Source: an uncultured Selenomonas sp.
GTDB taxonomy: Bacteria > Bacillota > Negativicutes > Selenomonadales > Selenomonadaceae
Direction: 5' to 3'
Length of the DNA stretch: 64,000 nucleotides
Assembly: GCA_947167105.1 (NCBI GenBank)
Contig: CAMVGU010000004.1
Span: 62,001-126,000 of the forward strand
Below, piece after piece: positions 52,002-61,568 of this stretch. The notes beneath the pieces were generated by a model. It was not told where the DNA came from, did no database searches, and was given only the letters and a program-made list of their open reading frames with translations. Position numbers and translations under genes: made by a program. Every line of letters begins with the position of its first letter. The stretch's first letter is position 1.

Positions 52002-54917
52002 TTACAGTGCAGAAATGACCTTGCCAAAGAGAGCCTTGTTTTCCCTGACCTTCTCCTCACCGCCGAACACGCAGAGCACATTCTGCTTCATGCAGTCCTC
52101 TATGGTACGGGCAAGCTCCCGTATATCCGCCTGCCTGGTATTCAGGATTTCCATGCGAGACTGCTGGCGATCCAGGTAGCTTACGCCCCGCAGCCAGCAG
52201 GTCGCCGCCAGATCACCTTTCATCTGCGGTGTCAGGGGCGTATCCACTCCGCTCATGGTGCCGATAATGGCCTTGGTCATCTCGCGATCCGAGGCAGAAA
52301 AATTTCTCAGGTACTCAGCCGTATCGCGGAAAACTTCCAGAGTTGCCTTTAGATGGGGGTCACGGTAGGAGCCGAAACTCATCATGCCGTTGCGGTTAAA
52401 GCTGGTGAAGGCGCCATAGGCACCGCCCTGCACACGGATTTTCGTCCAGAAGTAATCATAGCGCAGGAGGGTTTCCAGCACACGCATAGAGCCTGTGAAC
52501 TTATGGCCCAGCTTGAGGAAATTCGCCCCCTGGGCCACATACTGCACCTGGCTGGCCGCCGTCAGTCCTTCATTCTTGACAGCCAGCTTCCAGCGATAGC
52601 GCTGTGCCGGGAAATTCAGGGAGGACAGGGACTGCCTAAGGGGTGCGAAGGCTGCCTCGAAGCTGCGGTAGTCCTCCTGGGGCAAAGTGATGCTCATGAC
52701 CAGGCCCTGGCGGTTGAATACCTGGCGCAGAATCTCACCGAATATGACAGGCAGCTCTGCAAACTTATTATCGAAATCCCCCAGAAACTCCTTCAGGAAA
52801 CGGTAGAAAGGCAGGCCCCCCTGGTCAGCATAGGCTCCTGCCGGTGTCAGGTAAGCCGCTATGCGTCCGGCGACAAGCTGATGGGCGGAACGCTGCAGGG
52901 AAAGTTCAATGCCTGCAGCCTCCTGCTCAATCAGCTCACGGATGCGGCTCGCATCCGTAAACAGACTCTGGGTCAGGATTTCCTGCAGCAACTGGCAGAG
53001 ATGGGGCAGCTTCTTGGTCAGGGCCTTGGCCTTCACCCTGAGCCTCGGCTCGCAGGAGTCAGGCTCATTCTTGCGCGTATAGGCGATCACATCGAAATTG
53101 ATGCCGCCTGTATGCAGATTTTCAAGATTGGCCAGGTCAGAATAGGAGCGCTGGCTGGTCTCCACCTCCCCCAGCAGGATGGAGAGCAGATATAAGTAAG
53201 GCAGATGCTGCTGGGGCACGCGGCTGGCATCGAAATACAAATTCATATAGCCGATGCCGTGGGTGTCAAGGGCGCTGTGCAGCACCTTGGTGCCCATGAT
53301 TTCCTTTTCCACCAGGGGCAGCTCATAGGCAGCCTGCCTTATATCGGACAGCTTCAGCAGAGGGATGGAAGCCAGGGCCTCCTCCGTCTCCGGGGCCTGC
53401 TGACGCTCCTTCAAAGCCTTATTGGCCGCAATCAGCTCCCTGATTTCCTCCTGGCTGAGGGCAGCTTTCTTCTCTGCCAGCTTCTGCTGCTGCTCCTCCT
53501 CCCTCCGGGCAGCAAGCGTCCTGCTGGGCACCAGAGTCACCAGGGTCTCATGGGGGTTATCCAGGAAACATTTCCTGATTAAGCCCTCGAAATAGCCGTT
53601 ATCCAGGCCCTCCTTCAAGCGTTTCAGGGGCTTCTCATAGGCCAGCATGCGCTCCGGCTCGCCGCCGTACAGCCAGGTCTTCATGGCCGCTATGCCGTAA
53701 ATAAGGCCCTTGGGAGAAGAGCCGAAATCCGCTTCGCGCAGGCGGAATTCCATCAGGTTCAGGGAGGCTTCCAGGAGAGTCCTGTCCAGGCCCTGGTCTG
53801 CCAGCTTCCGCAAGGTTTCATGGGTAAGCTGGCGGAACTGCTCTGCCCGCTCCGGCTCCGAGCCGGCCACAGAAATGGAGAAATAGGGCTGCAGCACAGC
53901 ATCCTCATAGGCAGAGTCTATATCGCGGCCCAGATGCGCCGCCACCAGGGCCTGGCGCAAGGGTGCCGCCGGAGTCTTTAAGAGGGCATGGTTGAGCACA
54001 TCCAGGGCCAGCCGCTCCTGCATATCCTTGGTGTCACCCGTCAGCCAGTTCAAGGCCAGGAAGGTTTTCTCCGCTGTTTCCTCATCCTGGCCCACGGCGT
54101 ACTCGTCCCTGCTCTCCCTGAGCCCCTCGAATAATGACTGCTTCTCGATCTTCGAGGGCACGGGAATGCGCTCAAATTTGGAAAGATAAGCTTCGTCCAA
54201 ATAAGCCAGCTTTTCCTCGATATCAAGATCTCCGTACAGGTAGATGTAGCTATTGGAGGGATGATAATAGCGGCTGTGAAAGGCTATAAACTGCTCCTGG
54301 GTCAAATCCGTAATGCTGGCCGGGTCGCCGCCTGACTCAAAGCCATAGGTCGTATCAGGGTACAGGGAGGACATAATACGGTTTTCCAGCAAATCATCCG
54401 GGGAGGACAGGGCACCCTTCATTTCATTGTAGACTACGCCGCTGTACTTCAAGGGCTCCGCCGCATCACTTATTTCGTAATGCCAGCCCTCCTGCATCAG
54501 TATTTGGGGATTCTCACGCATATTCGGATAGAATACCGCATCCAGATACACATCCATCAGATTCTGGAAGTCCTTCCCATTGCGGCTGGCTACCGGATAC
54601 ATGGTCTTGTCCGGGTAAGTCATCGCATTCAGGAATGTATTCAGGGAACCCTTGACCAGCTCCACAAAGGGCTCTTTCAGGGGATACTTGCGGGAGCCGC
54701 AGAGCACCGAATGCTCCACGATATGGGCCACCCCCGTATTATCCACCGGCGGCGTGCGGAACGTGATGGAAAACACCTTGTTATCGTCATCATTTTGCAG
54801 GAAAAACAGGCGCGCACCGCTTTTCTCATGCTCAAACACGAACGCTTCGGAACTGATTTCCTCCACATGTGTCTTGCGCACCAGCCTGAAGCCATGCACT
54901 GTCTCATTGATATTCAA
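52002..54917 (-). CDS. M16C-family zinc metalloprotease (PreP-like)
   Basis: 971-aa peptidase of the insulinase superfamily, subfamily M16C, related to organellar presequence protease. The inverted zinc motif HxxEH is present as AHIVEH (His65, Glu68, His69), followed by SVLCGSRKYPLKEPFVELVKG and FLNAMTYPDKTMYPVAS. The distal Glu lies about 75 residues on. Two homologous halves with a coiled linker near residues 470-510 (EEEQQQKLAEKKAALSQEE) form a chamber for short peptides. No signal peptide, so cytosolic peptide turnover is likely. Confidence 0.92.
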   Translation of the reverse strand: MNINETVHGFRLVRKTHVEEISSEAFVFEHEKSGARLFFLQNDDDNKVFSITFRTPPVDNTGVAHIVEHSVLCGSRKYPLKEPFVELVKGSLNTFLNAMTYPDKTMYPVASRNGKDFQNLMDVYLDAVFYPNMRENPQILMQEGWHYEISDAAEPLKYSGVVYNEMKGALSSPDDLLENRIMSSLYPDTTYGFESGGDPASITDLTQEQFIAFHSRYYHPSNSYIYLYGDLDIEEKLAYLDEAYLSKFERIPVPSKIEKQSLFEGLRESRDEYAVGQDEETAEKTFLALNWLTGDTKDMQERLALDVLNHALLKTPAAPLRQALVAAHLGRDIDSAYEDAVLQPYFSISVAGSEPERAEQFRQLTHETLRKLADQGLDRTLLEASLNLMEFRLREADFGSSPKGLIYGIAAMKTWLYGGEPERMLAYEKPLKRLKEGLDNGYFEGLIRKCFLDNPHETLVTLVPSRTLAARREEEQQQKLAEKKAALSQEEIRELIAANKALKERQQAPETEEALASIPLLKLSDIRQAAYELPLVEKEIMGTKVLHSALDTHGIGYMNLYFDASRVPQQHLPYLYLLSILLGEVETSQRSYSDLANLENLHTGGINFDVIAYTRKNEPDSCEPRLRVKAKALTKKLPHLCQLLQEILTQSLFTDASRIRELIEQEAAGIELSLQRSAHQLVAGRIAAYLTPAGAYADQGGLPFYRFLKEFLGDFDNKFAELPVIFGEILRQVFNRQGLVMSITLPQEDYRSFEAAFAPLRQSLSSLNFPAQRYRWKLAVKNEGLTAASQVQYVAQGANFLKLGHKFTGSMRVLETLLRYDYFWTKIRVQGGAYGAFTSFNRNGMMSFGSYRDPHLKATLEVFRDTAEYLRNFSASDREMTKAIIGTMSGVDTPLTPQMKGDLAATCWLRGVSYLDRQQSRMEILNTRQADIRELARTIEDCMKQNVLCVFGGEEKVRENKALFGKVISAL

Positions 54918-55046
54918 ACCAATTCCCTCCTTGGCTTATTTTTAGGTTACATGTAATTATTATAATGCTTTTCTTCAAATTTTCGCAAGAAAATATTAAG
55001 ACTCAATCCAACTCCCTCCCGACTGCTTGTATACATTCCCATGGTC

Positions 55047-55075
55047 TTGCATTTTCCCCAGCTGACTGCTATACT
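55047..55075 (+). promoter_or_regulatory. Promoter of the 120-aa gene
   Basis: TTGCAT (55047-55052), a 17-bp spacer and TATACT (55070-55075), about 50 bp before the start codon. Confidence 0.7.
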
Positions 55076-55126
55076 GAAATTAAGATACCCTTCCTGTACC
55101 TGCAAATCACCAAAGGAGGGATCTTT

Positions 55127-55489
55127 ATGAGCAGCATCGGTGCAGCCTATGGGCTATCCAGTGCCTGGGGGCGGGCTGATTACGGTATATCCGCTGTCAG
55201 GCCGTCAAGCGCGGAGCATAATTCTCCCGGAAACAGCCATTATACAGGTTATTCCGAGCAACAGGATACGACGATACACGCAGAGGTAACGAAGCGCATG
55301 GCTGATGGGGACATGATTGTCGTCAATATAAGCGGTGACAATGTAGTCTCCACCCGTAAGTTCTCACCCACCAATATCAATCTTGCCACCCATATTGACT
55401 ATACGCAGGATCAAATGCGTATGGTCAATAGGTATCACAACAACTTAGACAGCATTTTATCCGGTTCCTTCATCAACGTCACTGCTTAA
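55127..55489 (+). CDS. Hypothetical protein, 120 aa
   Basis: Family not recognised. Start MSSIGAAYGLSSAWGRADYG, a Ser/His/Gly-rich N-terminal half without signal peptide, then EVTKRMADGDMIVVNISGDNVVST and HIDYTQDQMRMVNRYHNNLDSILSG. The start at 55127 has AAAGGAGGG six bases upstream and a good promoter, so the gene is probably real although the frame extends to 54965. Single gene followed by a hairpin. Confidence 0.7.
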   Translation: MSSIGAAYGLSSAWGRADYGISAVRPSSAEHNSPGNSHYTGYSEQQDTTIHAEVTKRMADGDMIVVNISGDNVVSTRKFSPTNINLATHIDYTQDQMRMVNRYHNNLDSILSGSFINVTA

Positions 55490-55571
55490 ATTACTGTGGA
55501 TTGTATTTAACAGTTGCAACGCTGACAGAGGTTCAAAAAAGATAGGGATTGTGAAGCGCAGGCACAGGAGC

Positions 55572-55604
55572 AAAGGCCGCCGGATTTCGCCCGGTGGCCT
55601 TTGT
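55572..55604 (+). terminator. Hairpin after the 120-aa gene
   Basis: AAAGGCC...GGCCTTT with inner CCGG/CCGG pairing; only three T follow. It sits just before the ribosome site of the next gene, so it could be a leaky terminator. Confidence 0.5.
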
Positions 55605-55629
55605 CATTGCCTGAAGGAAGGAGAACGAT

Positions 55630-56433
55630 ATGAAAATCAGGCTGCCCCAATTATACTTTAGCAAGTTGATGCGTGCCGTTGTGGAATTCGAGATGATTGA
55701 GGACGGGGACAGTATCCTGCTGGGCATATCAGGGGGCAAGGACAGCATATTCCTCGCCTACGCCATGGCCATCCTGCGCATCAGGCTGAAAAAAGATTTC
55801 CGCCTGCACGCCCTGACCATCAACCCCATGTTCAAGGATGGCTTTCCAGAGGAAATGCAGCGGGTCAGCAAATTTATGGAGGAACTGGAAATACCCTATG
55901 ATACTGTGGATGTGGATATTGCCGGTGCCATAGAGGAGCAGAAGGGCAAATCCTCAGGCGGGTACAGTCCCTGCTTTACCTGTGCCTACTTTCGCCGGGG
56001 CGCCATGAACCGCTTTGCCCTGGCTCACGGCTGCAACAAGATTGCCTACGCCCACCACCATGACGATGCAGTTGAGACTTTTCTTATGAGCCTTTTCTAC
56101 TCCGGCCAGTTGGAGACCTTTACCCCCGTCACCTACCTCGACCGCACGAATCTCCATGTTATCCGCCCCCTCTGCTACTTCCGGGAGCAGGAAATCATAG
56201 ACGCCATAGAGTACCACGGTTTCCGGCCTGTCCCCTCCCCCTGCCCCTATGACGGGCACACCGTCCGACAGGAAGCCAAGGAGCTGATTGCCCGCCTGGA
56301 GCAGGAGATACCGGATTTCTACGCCCATCTCGGCTCTGCCATGCGAAGGGGAGCACTGGGAGAGCTATGGCCCGCCGCCAAGAACCGCGACGAAATGAGG
56401 GACACATATTTCCGCTATATGGGCAGGCAGTGA
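55630..56433 (+). CDS. TtcA-like tRNA thiolation ATPase
   Basis: PP-loop ATPase of the TtcA/TtuA group, 267 aa, which installs sulfur on tRNA (2-thiocytidine at C32 in TtcA). The PP-loop is LLGISGGKDSIFLAYA; the cluster-binding pair is PCFTCAYFRRG, and a third Cys is in PSPCPYDGHTVRQEAK, the usual three-Cys [4Fe-4S] set. HHHDDAVETFLMSLFYSG matches the family. The exact target base is not certain. AAGGAG precedes the ATG. Confidence 0.87.
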   Translation: MKIRLPQLYFSKLMRAVVEFEMIEDGDSILLGISGGKDSIFLAYAMAILRIRLKKDFRLHALTINPMFKDGFPEEMQRVSKFMEELEIPYDTVDVDIAGAIEEQKGKSSGGYSPCFTCAYFRRGAMNRFALAHGCNKIAYAHHHDDAVETFLMSLFYSGQLETFTPVTYLDRTNLHVIRPLCYFREQEIIDAIEYHGFRPVPSPCPYDGHTVRQEAKELIARLEQEIPDFYAHLGSAMRRGALGELWPAAKNRDEMRDTYFRYMGRQ

Positions 56434-56453
56434 TAAATGTTTCTGCCCATAAC

Positions 56454-56492
56454 AAAATCCCCCACCTAAAGCAGATGGGGGACTTTTTTGCA
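56454..56492. terminator. Bidirectional terminator after rplQ
   Basis: TCCCCCA/TGGGGGA stem with TTTTGTT on the minus strand and CTTTTTTG on the plus strand, between convergent genes. Confidence 0.9.
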
Positions 56493-56500
56493 GGTTTATC

Positions 56501-56842
56501 TCAGACCAGCTCGATAATGACCATCGGGGCAGCATCGCCGCGACGGGGGCCGAGCTTCAGGATGCGGGTGTAGCCGCCCTGGCGCTCCTGATACTTGCCA
56601 GCGATTTCCTCGCTGAAAAGCTTCCTGACCACATCTTCATCAGACAGGCTGGCAATCGCCTGACGACGGGCGCTGAGATCACCGCGCTTCGCCAGCGTGA
56701 TGAGCTTCTCGGCAAGGCTGCGGAGTTCCTTGGCCTTGCTTTCCGTCGTCTCAATACGGCCATATCTGAAGAAGGAAGTGAGGATGCTGCGGAGCAGCGC
56801 CTTGCGGGCGGCCCCGTTGCGTCCAAGTTTGCTATGGCTCAT
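56501..56842 (-). CDS. rplQ: 50S ribosomal protein L17
   Basis: Large-subunit protein near the peptide exit tunnel, 113 aa. Start [19 protein letters not shown] and the end [22 protein letters not shown] are diagnostic. It is the last gene of the alpha operon, 29 nt after rpoA, followed by a terminator. Confidence 0.98.
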   Translation of the reverse strand: MSHSKLGRNGAARKALLRSILTSFFRYGRIETTESKAKELRSLAEKLITLAKRGDLSARRQAIASLSDEDVVRKLFSEEIAGKYQERQGGYTRILKLGPRRGDAAPMVIIELV

Positions 56843-56871
56843 TTCTTTCCCTCTTTCCTACAGTTATTTCC

Positions 56872-57831
56872 TTAATCGTTGTTTTGCCTGAGCGAGAGGC
56901 CGAGTTCCTCGAGCTTCTTCTTGACTTCCTCAAGAGACTTGCGGCCGAGATTGCGGACCTTCATCATATCTTCCTCTGTCTTCTCGGAGAGGTCTGCCAC
57001 CGTATTGATGTCAGCCCGCTTCAAGCAGTTGAAGGAACGCACGGACAGATCCAGGTCCTCGATGGTCATTTCCAGCACCTTCGAGGTGGTATCCTCCGGC
57101 TCCTCCGGGAAGGTTGCCTCCTCCTCAATCTCTTCCTCCGGTATGCCGTCCATCGTCTGGAACAGCTTCAGGTGCATCACAAGGATGCCCGCTGCCTTGG
57201 AGAGAGCCTCCTCGGGACGCAGGGAGCCGTCAGTCCAGATCTCCAGGATGAGCTTGTCGTAGTCGGTGACATTGCCGACACGAGTATCCTGCACCGTGTA
57301 ATTCACGCGCTGAACCGGCGAGAAAATAGAGTCGATGGGAATGATACCGATGACATCATCCGGCTTCTTGTTCTTATCGGCCGGAGCATAGCCGCGGCCC
57401 CGCTCCACTATCATTTCGATATGGAGCTTGCCGGACTCATTGACCGTAGCAATATGCAGATCCGGATTCAGGATCTCGATATCCTCGCCGGTCTCTATGT
57501 CCGCTGCCGTGACCTCCCTCTCGCCCTCGACATCGAGGCGAATGGTGTGCGGCTCGCTGCCAGCCATCTTGAGGCAAAGCTGCTTGATATTCAGGACGAT
57601 ATTCGTCACATCATCACGCACACCGGGAATCGTAGAGAACTCATGGAGCACGCCATCAATCCTGATGGAGGTTACTGCCGCCCCCTCCAGGGAAGATAGC
57701 AGCATGCGGCGCAGGCTGTTACCGAAGGTAGTGCCATAGCCGCGCTCCAAAGGCTCGCAGATGAACTTGCCGTAGCGGTTATCATCACTGATTTCCGCAA
57801 TTTCGATTTTCGGTTTCTCGATGTCTATCAT
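56872..57831 (-). CDS. rpoA: RNA polymerase alpha subunit
   Basis: Assembly scaffold and promoter UP-element reader. 319 aa: N-terminal dimerisation domain ([35 protein letters not shown]) and C-terminal DNA-binding domain ([20 protein letters not shown], then [17 protein letters not shown]). The ATG at 57831 has GAGGAGG nine bases upstream; an upstream in-frame ATG at 57855 is not needed. Confidence 0.98.
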   Translation of the reverse strand: MIDIEKPKIEIAEISDDNRYGKFICEPLERGYGTTFGNSLRRMLLSSLEGAAVTSIRIDGVLHEFSTIPGVRDDVTNIVLNIKQLCLKMAGSEPHTIRLDVEGEREVTAADIETGEDIEILNPDLHIATVNESGKLHIEMIVERGRGYAPADKNKKPDDVIGIIPIDSIFSPVQRVNYTVQDTRVGNVTDYDKLILEIWTDGSLRPEEALSKAAGILVMHLKLFQTMDGIPEEEIEEEATFPEEPEDTTSKVLEMTIEDLDLSVRSFNCLKRADINTVADLSEKTEEDMMKVRNLGRKSLEEVKKKLEELGLSLRQNND

Positions 57832-57886
57832 CTGGATTAGCCTCCTCAATAACAATCAGGACTATGCACAAAGGCATAAAAACTCA

Positions 57887-58480
57887 TTATTTGGAGTACA
57901 ATTCGACGATAGCCTGCTCATTCACAGGAACATCAATTTCATCACGGGTGGGGAAACGAGTCACCGTACCCGTGAGGTTAGCCTGGCTGGCTTCGAGCCA
58001 TGCCGGAGCGGACAGGGCATTGCTGGACTCTTTCAGCTCCTTGAAGAAAGTGCCCTGTGCGCTCTTCTCGCACACAGCCACCACATCCCCCTGGGAAACC
58101 AGAGCAGAGGGAATATTGACGCGCTTGCCGTTCACGGTGAAATGACCGTGGGAAACCAGCTGGCGTGCCTGACGGCGGGTGTTGGCAAGACCAAGGCGAT
58201 AAACCACATTATCAAGGCGGCGCTCCAGGAGACCGAGCAGGTTCTCACCGGTAACACCCTGCATCTTCTTCGCCTTATCATAATAACCACGGAACTGCTT
58301 CTCCAGCACACCGTAGATGAACTTTGCCTTCTGCTTTTCCTTCAGCTGCAGGCCGTACTCGGAGACCTTGCGGGTCTGGCGGGTCAGCTTGCGCTTGGAT
58401 TCCTTGCTGCGGCCGATAACCGCCGGCTCGAGGCCGAGGGCGCGGCAACGCTTAATGGCCGGTACTCTGTCGATTGCCAT
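57887..58480 (-). CDS. rpsD: 30S ribosomal protein S4
   Basis: Primary 16S rRNA binder and assembly initiator, 197 aa. The S4 RNA-binding domain is in [29 protein letters not shown]. The N-terminus ([19 protein letters not shown]) lacks the four-Cys zinc knuckle found in many S4 proteins, so this is the zinc-independent form. S4 is the classical autoregulator of this operon in E. coli. Position: between rpsK and rpoA. Confidence 0.97.
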   Translation of the reverse strand: MAIDRVPAIKRCRALGLEPAVIGRSKESKRKLTRQTRKVSEYGLQLKEKQKAKFIYGVLEKQFRGYYDKAKKMQGVTGENLLGLLERRLDNVVYRLGLANTRRQARQLVSHGHFTVNGKRVNIPSALVSQGDVVAVCEKSAQGTFFKELKESSNALSAPAWLEASQANLTGTVTRFPTRDEIDVPVNEQAIVELYSK

Positions 58481-58501
58481 TAGTAAAATGCACCTCCTGA
58501 A

Positions 58502-58894
58502 TCAAACTCTTCTACGCTTCGGCGGACGGCAGCCGTTATGCGGGATCGGGGTAACGTCCTTAATCATGGAAACCTCCAGGCCCGTAGCCTGCAAGGAGCG
58601 AATCGCTGCCTCACGGCCGGCACCGGGGCCCTTAACGTAAACCTCAACCTGCTTCAGGCCATGCTCCATCGCAGCCTTGGCTGCCGTCTCGGCTGCCATC
58701 TGCGCCGCAAAAGGCGTGCTCTTGCGGGAGCCACGGAAGCCGAGGCCGCCTGCGCTTGCCCAGGAAAGTGCGTTGCCGCTTCTGTCAGTAAGCGTGACAA
58801 TGGTATTGTTGAACGTGGAGCTGATATGCGCCACGCCGTATTCTATGTTCTTGCGAACTTTTTTCTTTGTGCGGACTGCTTTCTTAACTGCCAC
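58502..58894 (-). CDS. rpsK: 30S ribosomal protein S11
   Basis: Platform protein at the mRNA exit, 130 aa. Segments [35 protein letters not shown] and the C-terminal [18 protein letters not shown] are diagnostic. It follows rpsM by 14 nt. Confidence 0.98.
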   Translation of the reverse strand: MAVKKAVRTKKKVRKNIEYGVAHISSTFNNTIVTLTDRSGNALSWASAGGLGFRGSRKSTPFAAQMAAETAAKAAMEHGLKQVEVYVKGPGAGREAAIRSLQATGLEVSMIKDVTPIPHNGCRPPKRRRV

Positions 58895-58908
58895 CAGTTA
58901 ACCCTCCT

Positions 58909-59280
58909 TTAGTCCTTCTTCTTGCCTGCAACGATCTTTTTGGGACCCTTGCGAGTACGGGCATTGTTCTTGGTGTTCTGTCCACGGACAGGAAGGCCGA
59001 GACGGTGGCGGCGGCCACGGTAGCAGCCGATATCAACGAGTCTCTTGATGTCCATCTGGCGCTCACGACGCAGGTCACCTTCGACCACGACGTTCTTATC
59101 GATAGCATCGCGAAGTTTCACAACTTCGTCCTCCGTGAGGTCGCGCGCACGGGTATCAGCATTGATACCGGTCATGGCCAGAAGCTTCTGGCTGGTGGTC
59201 AGGCCAATACCATAGATATACGTCAACGCAATTTCAATTCTCTTGTCACGGGGCAAATCTACACCGGCAATACGTGCCAT
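58909..59280 (-). CDS. rpsM: 30S ribosomal protein S13
   Basis: Small-subunit head protein contacting the P-site tRNA and L5, 123 aa. [21 protein letters not shown] at the start and [19 protein letters not shown] near the C-terminus are family-typical. It follows rpmJ by 26 nt. Confidence 0.98.
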   Translation of the reverse strand: MARIAGVDLPRDKRIEIALTYIYGIGLTTSQKLLAMTGINADTRARDLTEDEVVKLRDAIDKNVVVEGDLRRERQMDIKRLVDIGCYRGRRHRLGLPVRGQNTKNNARTRKGPKKIVAGKKKD

Positions 59281-59306
59281 ACTAAAGCACCTCCTTTACA
59301 AAAAAA

Positions 59307-59420
59307 TCAACCTTGTCTCTGCTTATGCTTAGGATTCTCGCAAATGACCATAACCCGGCCCTTGCGCTTGATGATCTTGCATTTCTCGCAGATACGCTTC
59401 ACTGACGGCTTTACCTTCAT
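59307..59420 (-). CDS. rpmJ: 50S ribosomal protein L36
   Basis: 37-residue protein reading [19 protein letters not shown] then [18 protein letters not shown]. The zinc ligands C-x2-C...C...H are present (Cys11, Cys14, Cys27, His32), so this is the zinc-binding form. The start has AAAGGAGG nine bases upstream. Here it is the first gene of the ribosomal operon; the usual upstream infA-map-adk genes are absent. Confidence 0.96.
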   Translation of the reverse strand: MKVKPSVKRICEKCKIIKRKGRVMVICENPKHKQRQG

Positions 59421-59449
59421 GCCCTCTAGCCTCCTTTACGCTCAATTTA

Positions 59450-59481
59450 GCCGCCTGCGGCTTTTGCAGCCAGCAGGCGGC
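59450..59481 (-). promoter_or_regulatory. Long hairpin in the rpmJ operon leader
   Basis: Perfect outer stem GCCGCCTGC/GCAGGCGGC plus an inner GGCT/AGCC stem, 30 nt before rpmJ and within an ~80-nt leader. It is a candidate autoregulatory site for an r-protein such as S4; no U-tract follows, so it is not a terminator. Confidence 0.6.
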
Positions 59482-59505
59482 GTGATGTCAGTCTGTCATT
59501 TAGAC

Positions 59506-59535
59506 AGTATACCTCATGCAAAAGGTATTTGTCCA
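59506..59535 (-). promoter_or_regulatory. Promoter of the rpmJ-rplQ operon
   Basis: On the minus strand TGGACA (59530-59535), an 18-bp spacer and TATACT (59506-59511), about 85 bp before rpmJ. Confidence 0.7.
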
Positions 59536-59568
59536 GCTTTTTAAAAATATTTTTTTCCTTTCCTATAA

Positions 59569-60357
59569 TTAAAGCTCCAGCACGCCATAATGTATCTTGC
59601 TGTACCTGCCCCCTGCGAGCTTCGGGAAACCCAGCCGCTCAAACTCCAGGCTGCGGGCATTTTCCTTCAGGACGACGCGCCTCCTGGCCACGCGGCAGGC
59701 CTCCCGGACTGTCTCCGGCGTAAGGGGGGCGGGATTTGCCAGCGCCCGCAGGGGATCTATCCCCTTGCTCGCCTTCAGGGGATGGCGGAACATGGGGTCA
59801 AAATACACCACATCCACAGAGTCCTCCGGCTGCTCCCGGAGATAGGGCAGCGCCTCGGCGCAGGCGGTGCGGATGCCCCGCATGGCCTCCTGCATGGGCC
59901 AGTTCTCCGCCAGCACATGGGAAAGGCCGTAGGAAATAACAGCCTCAATCAAAGGCTCCGACTCCAGGGCCACGACACTCCCCTCCGGGCCGACCGCAAA
60001 GCTCTCCACAATGGCATCAGCCCCCAGCCCCAGGGTGCAATCCAGGACTGACATGCCTCGCTGCAGCCCCAAAGCCTCCACCATGCGATCCCCCTGCCCG
60101 AAGCGCAGATTCTTCACCCGCAGATGGGCCATATTGGGATGGAAGAAAAGCTCGCCCCCCTCCATCGAGATTTTTAACTGCCCCTGCTTTGCCACCAGCA
60201 CATAGTCCACAGCATACTCCGCCCTCAGCTCAGGCAAATTCTGCCGTCCCCGCTCAATATATGGTATACCCAGCCGCGCAGCCGCTTCTCTTGCCAGCCG
60301 CTCCGCCGCTGATGACCATTTGCGCCCCGTGGTGGCAATGGCTTTTTGCATCTTCAT
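59569..60357 (-). CDS. RsmJ-like class I SAM-dependent methyltransferase
   Basis: 262-aa methyltransferase resembling RsmJ (YhiQ), which methylates a 16S rRNA guanine in E. coli. Motif I is MSVLDCTLGLGADAIV. The catalytic motif DPMF is in VVYFDPMFRHPLKASKG, characteristic of that family. An RNA substrate is likely but the site is not provable here. The start MKMQKAIATTGRKW at 60357 comes just after the GT8 stop, with GGAGG seven bases before it; the frame extends further but into the GT8 gene. Confidence 0.8.
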   Translation of the reverse strand: MKMQKAIATTGRKWSSAAERLAREAAARLGIPYIERGRQNLPELRAEYAVDYVLVAKQGQLKISMEGGELFFHPNMAHLRVKNLRFGQGDRMVEALGLQRGMSVLDCTLGLGADAIVESFAVGPEGSVVALESEPLIEAVISYGLSHVLAENWPMQEAMRGIRTACAEALPYLREQPEDSVDVVYFDPMFRHPLKASKGIDPLRALANPAPLTPETVREACRVARRRVVLKENARSLEFERLGFPKLAGGRYSKIHYGVLEL

Positions 60358-60359
60358 GC

Positions 60360-61547
60360 CTAAGCCTCCAACAGAATCTTCGCGTCCTGAGCCGGATTGC
60401 GATAAAGCAGCAGATATCCATTCAGGAAATGCACCCATTCCCGGCAGCCATTGGCTTCCAAACGCTTTTTGAGGGGGGGAAAATCCTCCGGTTTCAGGAA
60501 GAAGACCAGGATATCCTCTGCCTCCAGCCTGAGACCCTTGTCGTCAAAGTCCCCCTTGGTGATGTATTCCTCATTATCGCGCAACATCAGCATCTTACTG
60601 AAGCGCTCCCTCTCCTCCTCCGGGCCTACCACAATGCGGCGCATGCCGGCGAAGAGATTGGCAAAGGGCAACAGTTCTGTGCGGGTGACCTGGTGGAGCT
60701 TACGAGCCAGGTTGCTGATGAAGTCTGCATTGCACCAAGGGGTCTTGGTGAAATGATCCAGAAATAGGCGGTAGAAATTATTTACGCTGTCCAAGGCATA
60801 GGCCTTGCCTGCATAGTGATAAAGACATTCCCCTACCATCTCATGACGCAACACCATTTCCTGCTTCACCATGGTATTGTACCGCTCCGGCAGTATCCGG
60901 TAGCCTTCCCCGTAGAAATAATTCAGCACATCCTGATCCGGGTAATCAATAATCTGGCACTCTTCCAGGAAGGCGGGCCCCTTTTCCAACAGCCCCTCCA
61001 TGCGATCCAGGCCCTGCCTGTCCAGAAGCAGTACGCCGGAATTAAAATAGCGTTCCTCCACCAGCTTGCCTGCCTCTGCCAGCCTGCTGTAGTGGTTTTC
61101 CTGTATAACGATATCCGGCACAGCCCCCAGGCCGTTCTCTCCCGTCTCCTCTTCCCACAGTTCCCTGATATCCAGATTCACAATGGTATCGGAGTCAAGA
61201 TAGATTAGTCGCTCCACCTCAGGCAACAGTTCGCCCATGAGGAGCCTGTACCAGATGACATGGCTCGGCCAGGCCCATACCTTGCCCTCCATCCACTTAA
61301 GATTTGCCTCCAACTGCCGCAGGCGCTCACCGTAGATTTTTTCCAGATCATGGAAAAGGAGCTGCTGGCCATAGCTGCGCGTAAGCTGCATGAGATAGCG
61401 GCGGTTGTCCTCAGAGAGGGTATGGTCATGGAGGAAATGCACCGTCACATGGCTCTCCGTGTGCTCAAAGATAGAACACATGGAAGTGCCGGCAAATTTG
61501 GTATAGGTACCTTTTTTATCACTCACCACATAGCATACATGTATCAT
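60360..61547 (-). CDS. Glycosyltransferase family 8 protein
   Basis: Retaining glycosyltransferase, 395 aa from the ATG at 61547. GT-A fold with the N-terminal IHVCYVVSDKKGTYTKFAGTSMCS strand, the metal-binding DxD in RLIYLDSDTIVNLDIREL, FNSGVLLLD and DQDVLNYFYG. Cytosolic, no membrane anchor. Sugar donor and acceptor unknown; surface polysaccharide, LPS or flagellin are candidates. A GTG at 61565 is an alternative start. It is paralogous to the upstream neighbour, 21 nt away. Confidence 0.87.
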   Translation of the reverse strand: MIHVCYVVSDKKGTYTKFAGTSMCSIFEHTESHVTVHFLHDHTLSEDNRRYLMQLTRSYGQQLLFHDLEKIYGERLRQLEANLKWMEGKVWAWPSHVIWYRLLMGELLPEVERLIYLDSDTIVNLDIRELWEEETGENGLGAVPDIVIQENHYSRLAEAGKLVEERYFNSGVLLLDRQGLDRMEGLLEKGPAFLEECQIIDYPDQDVLNYFYGEGYRILPERYNTMVKQEMVLRHEMVGECLYHYAGKAYALDSVNNFYRLFLDHFTKTPWCNADFISNLARKLHQVTRTELLPFANLFAGMRRIVVGPEEERERFSKMLMLRDNEEYITKGDFDDKGLRLEAEDILVFFLKPEDFPPLKKRLEANGCREWVHFLNGYLLLYRNPAQDAKILLEA

Positions 61548-61568
61548 CTCTGCCAAAATCCCCACCCC

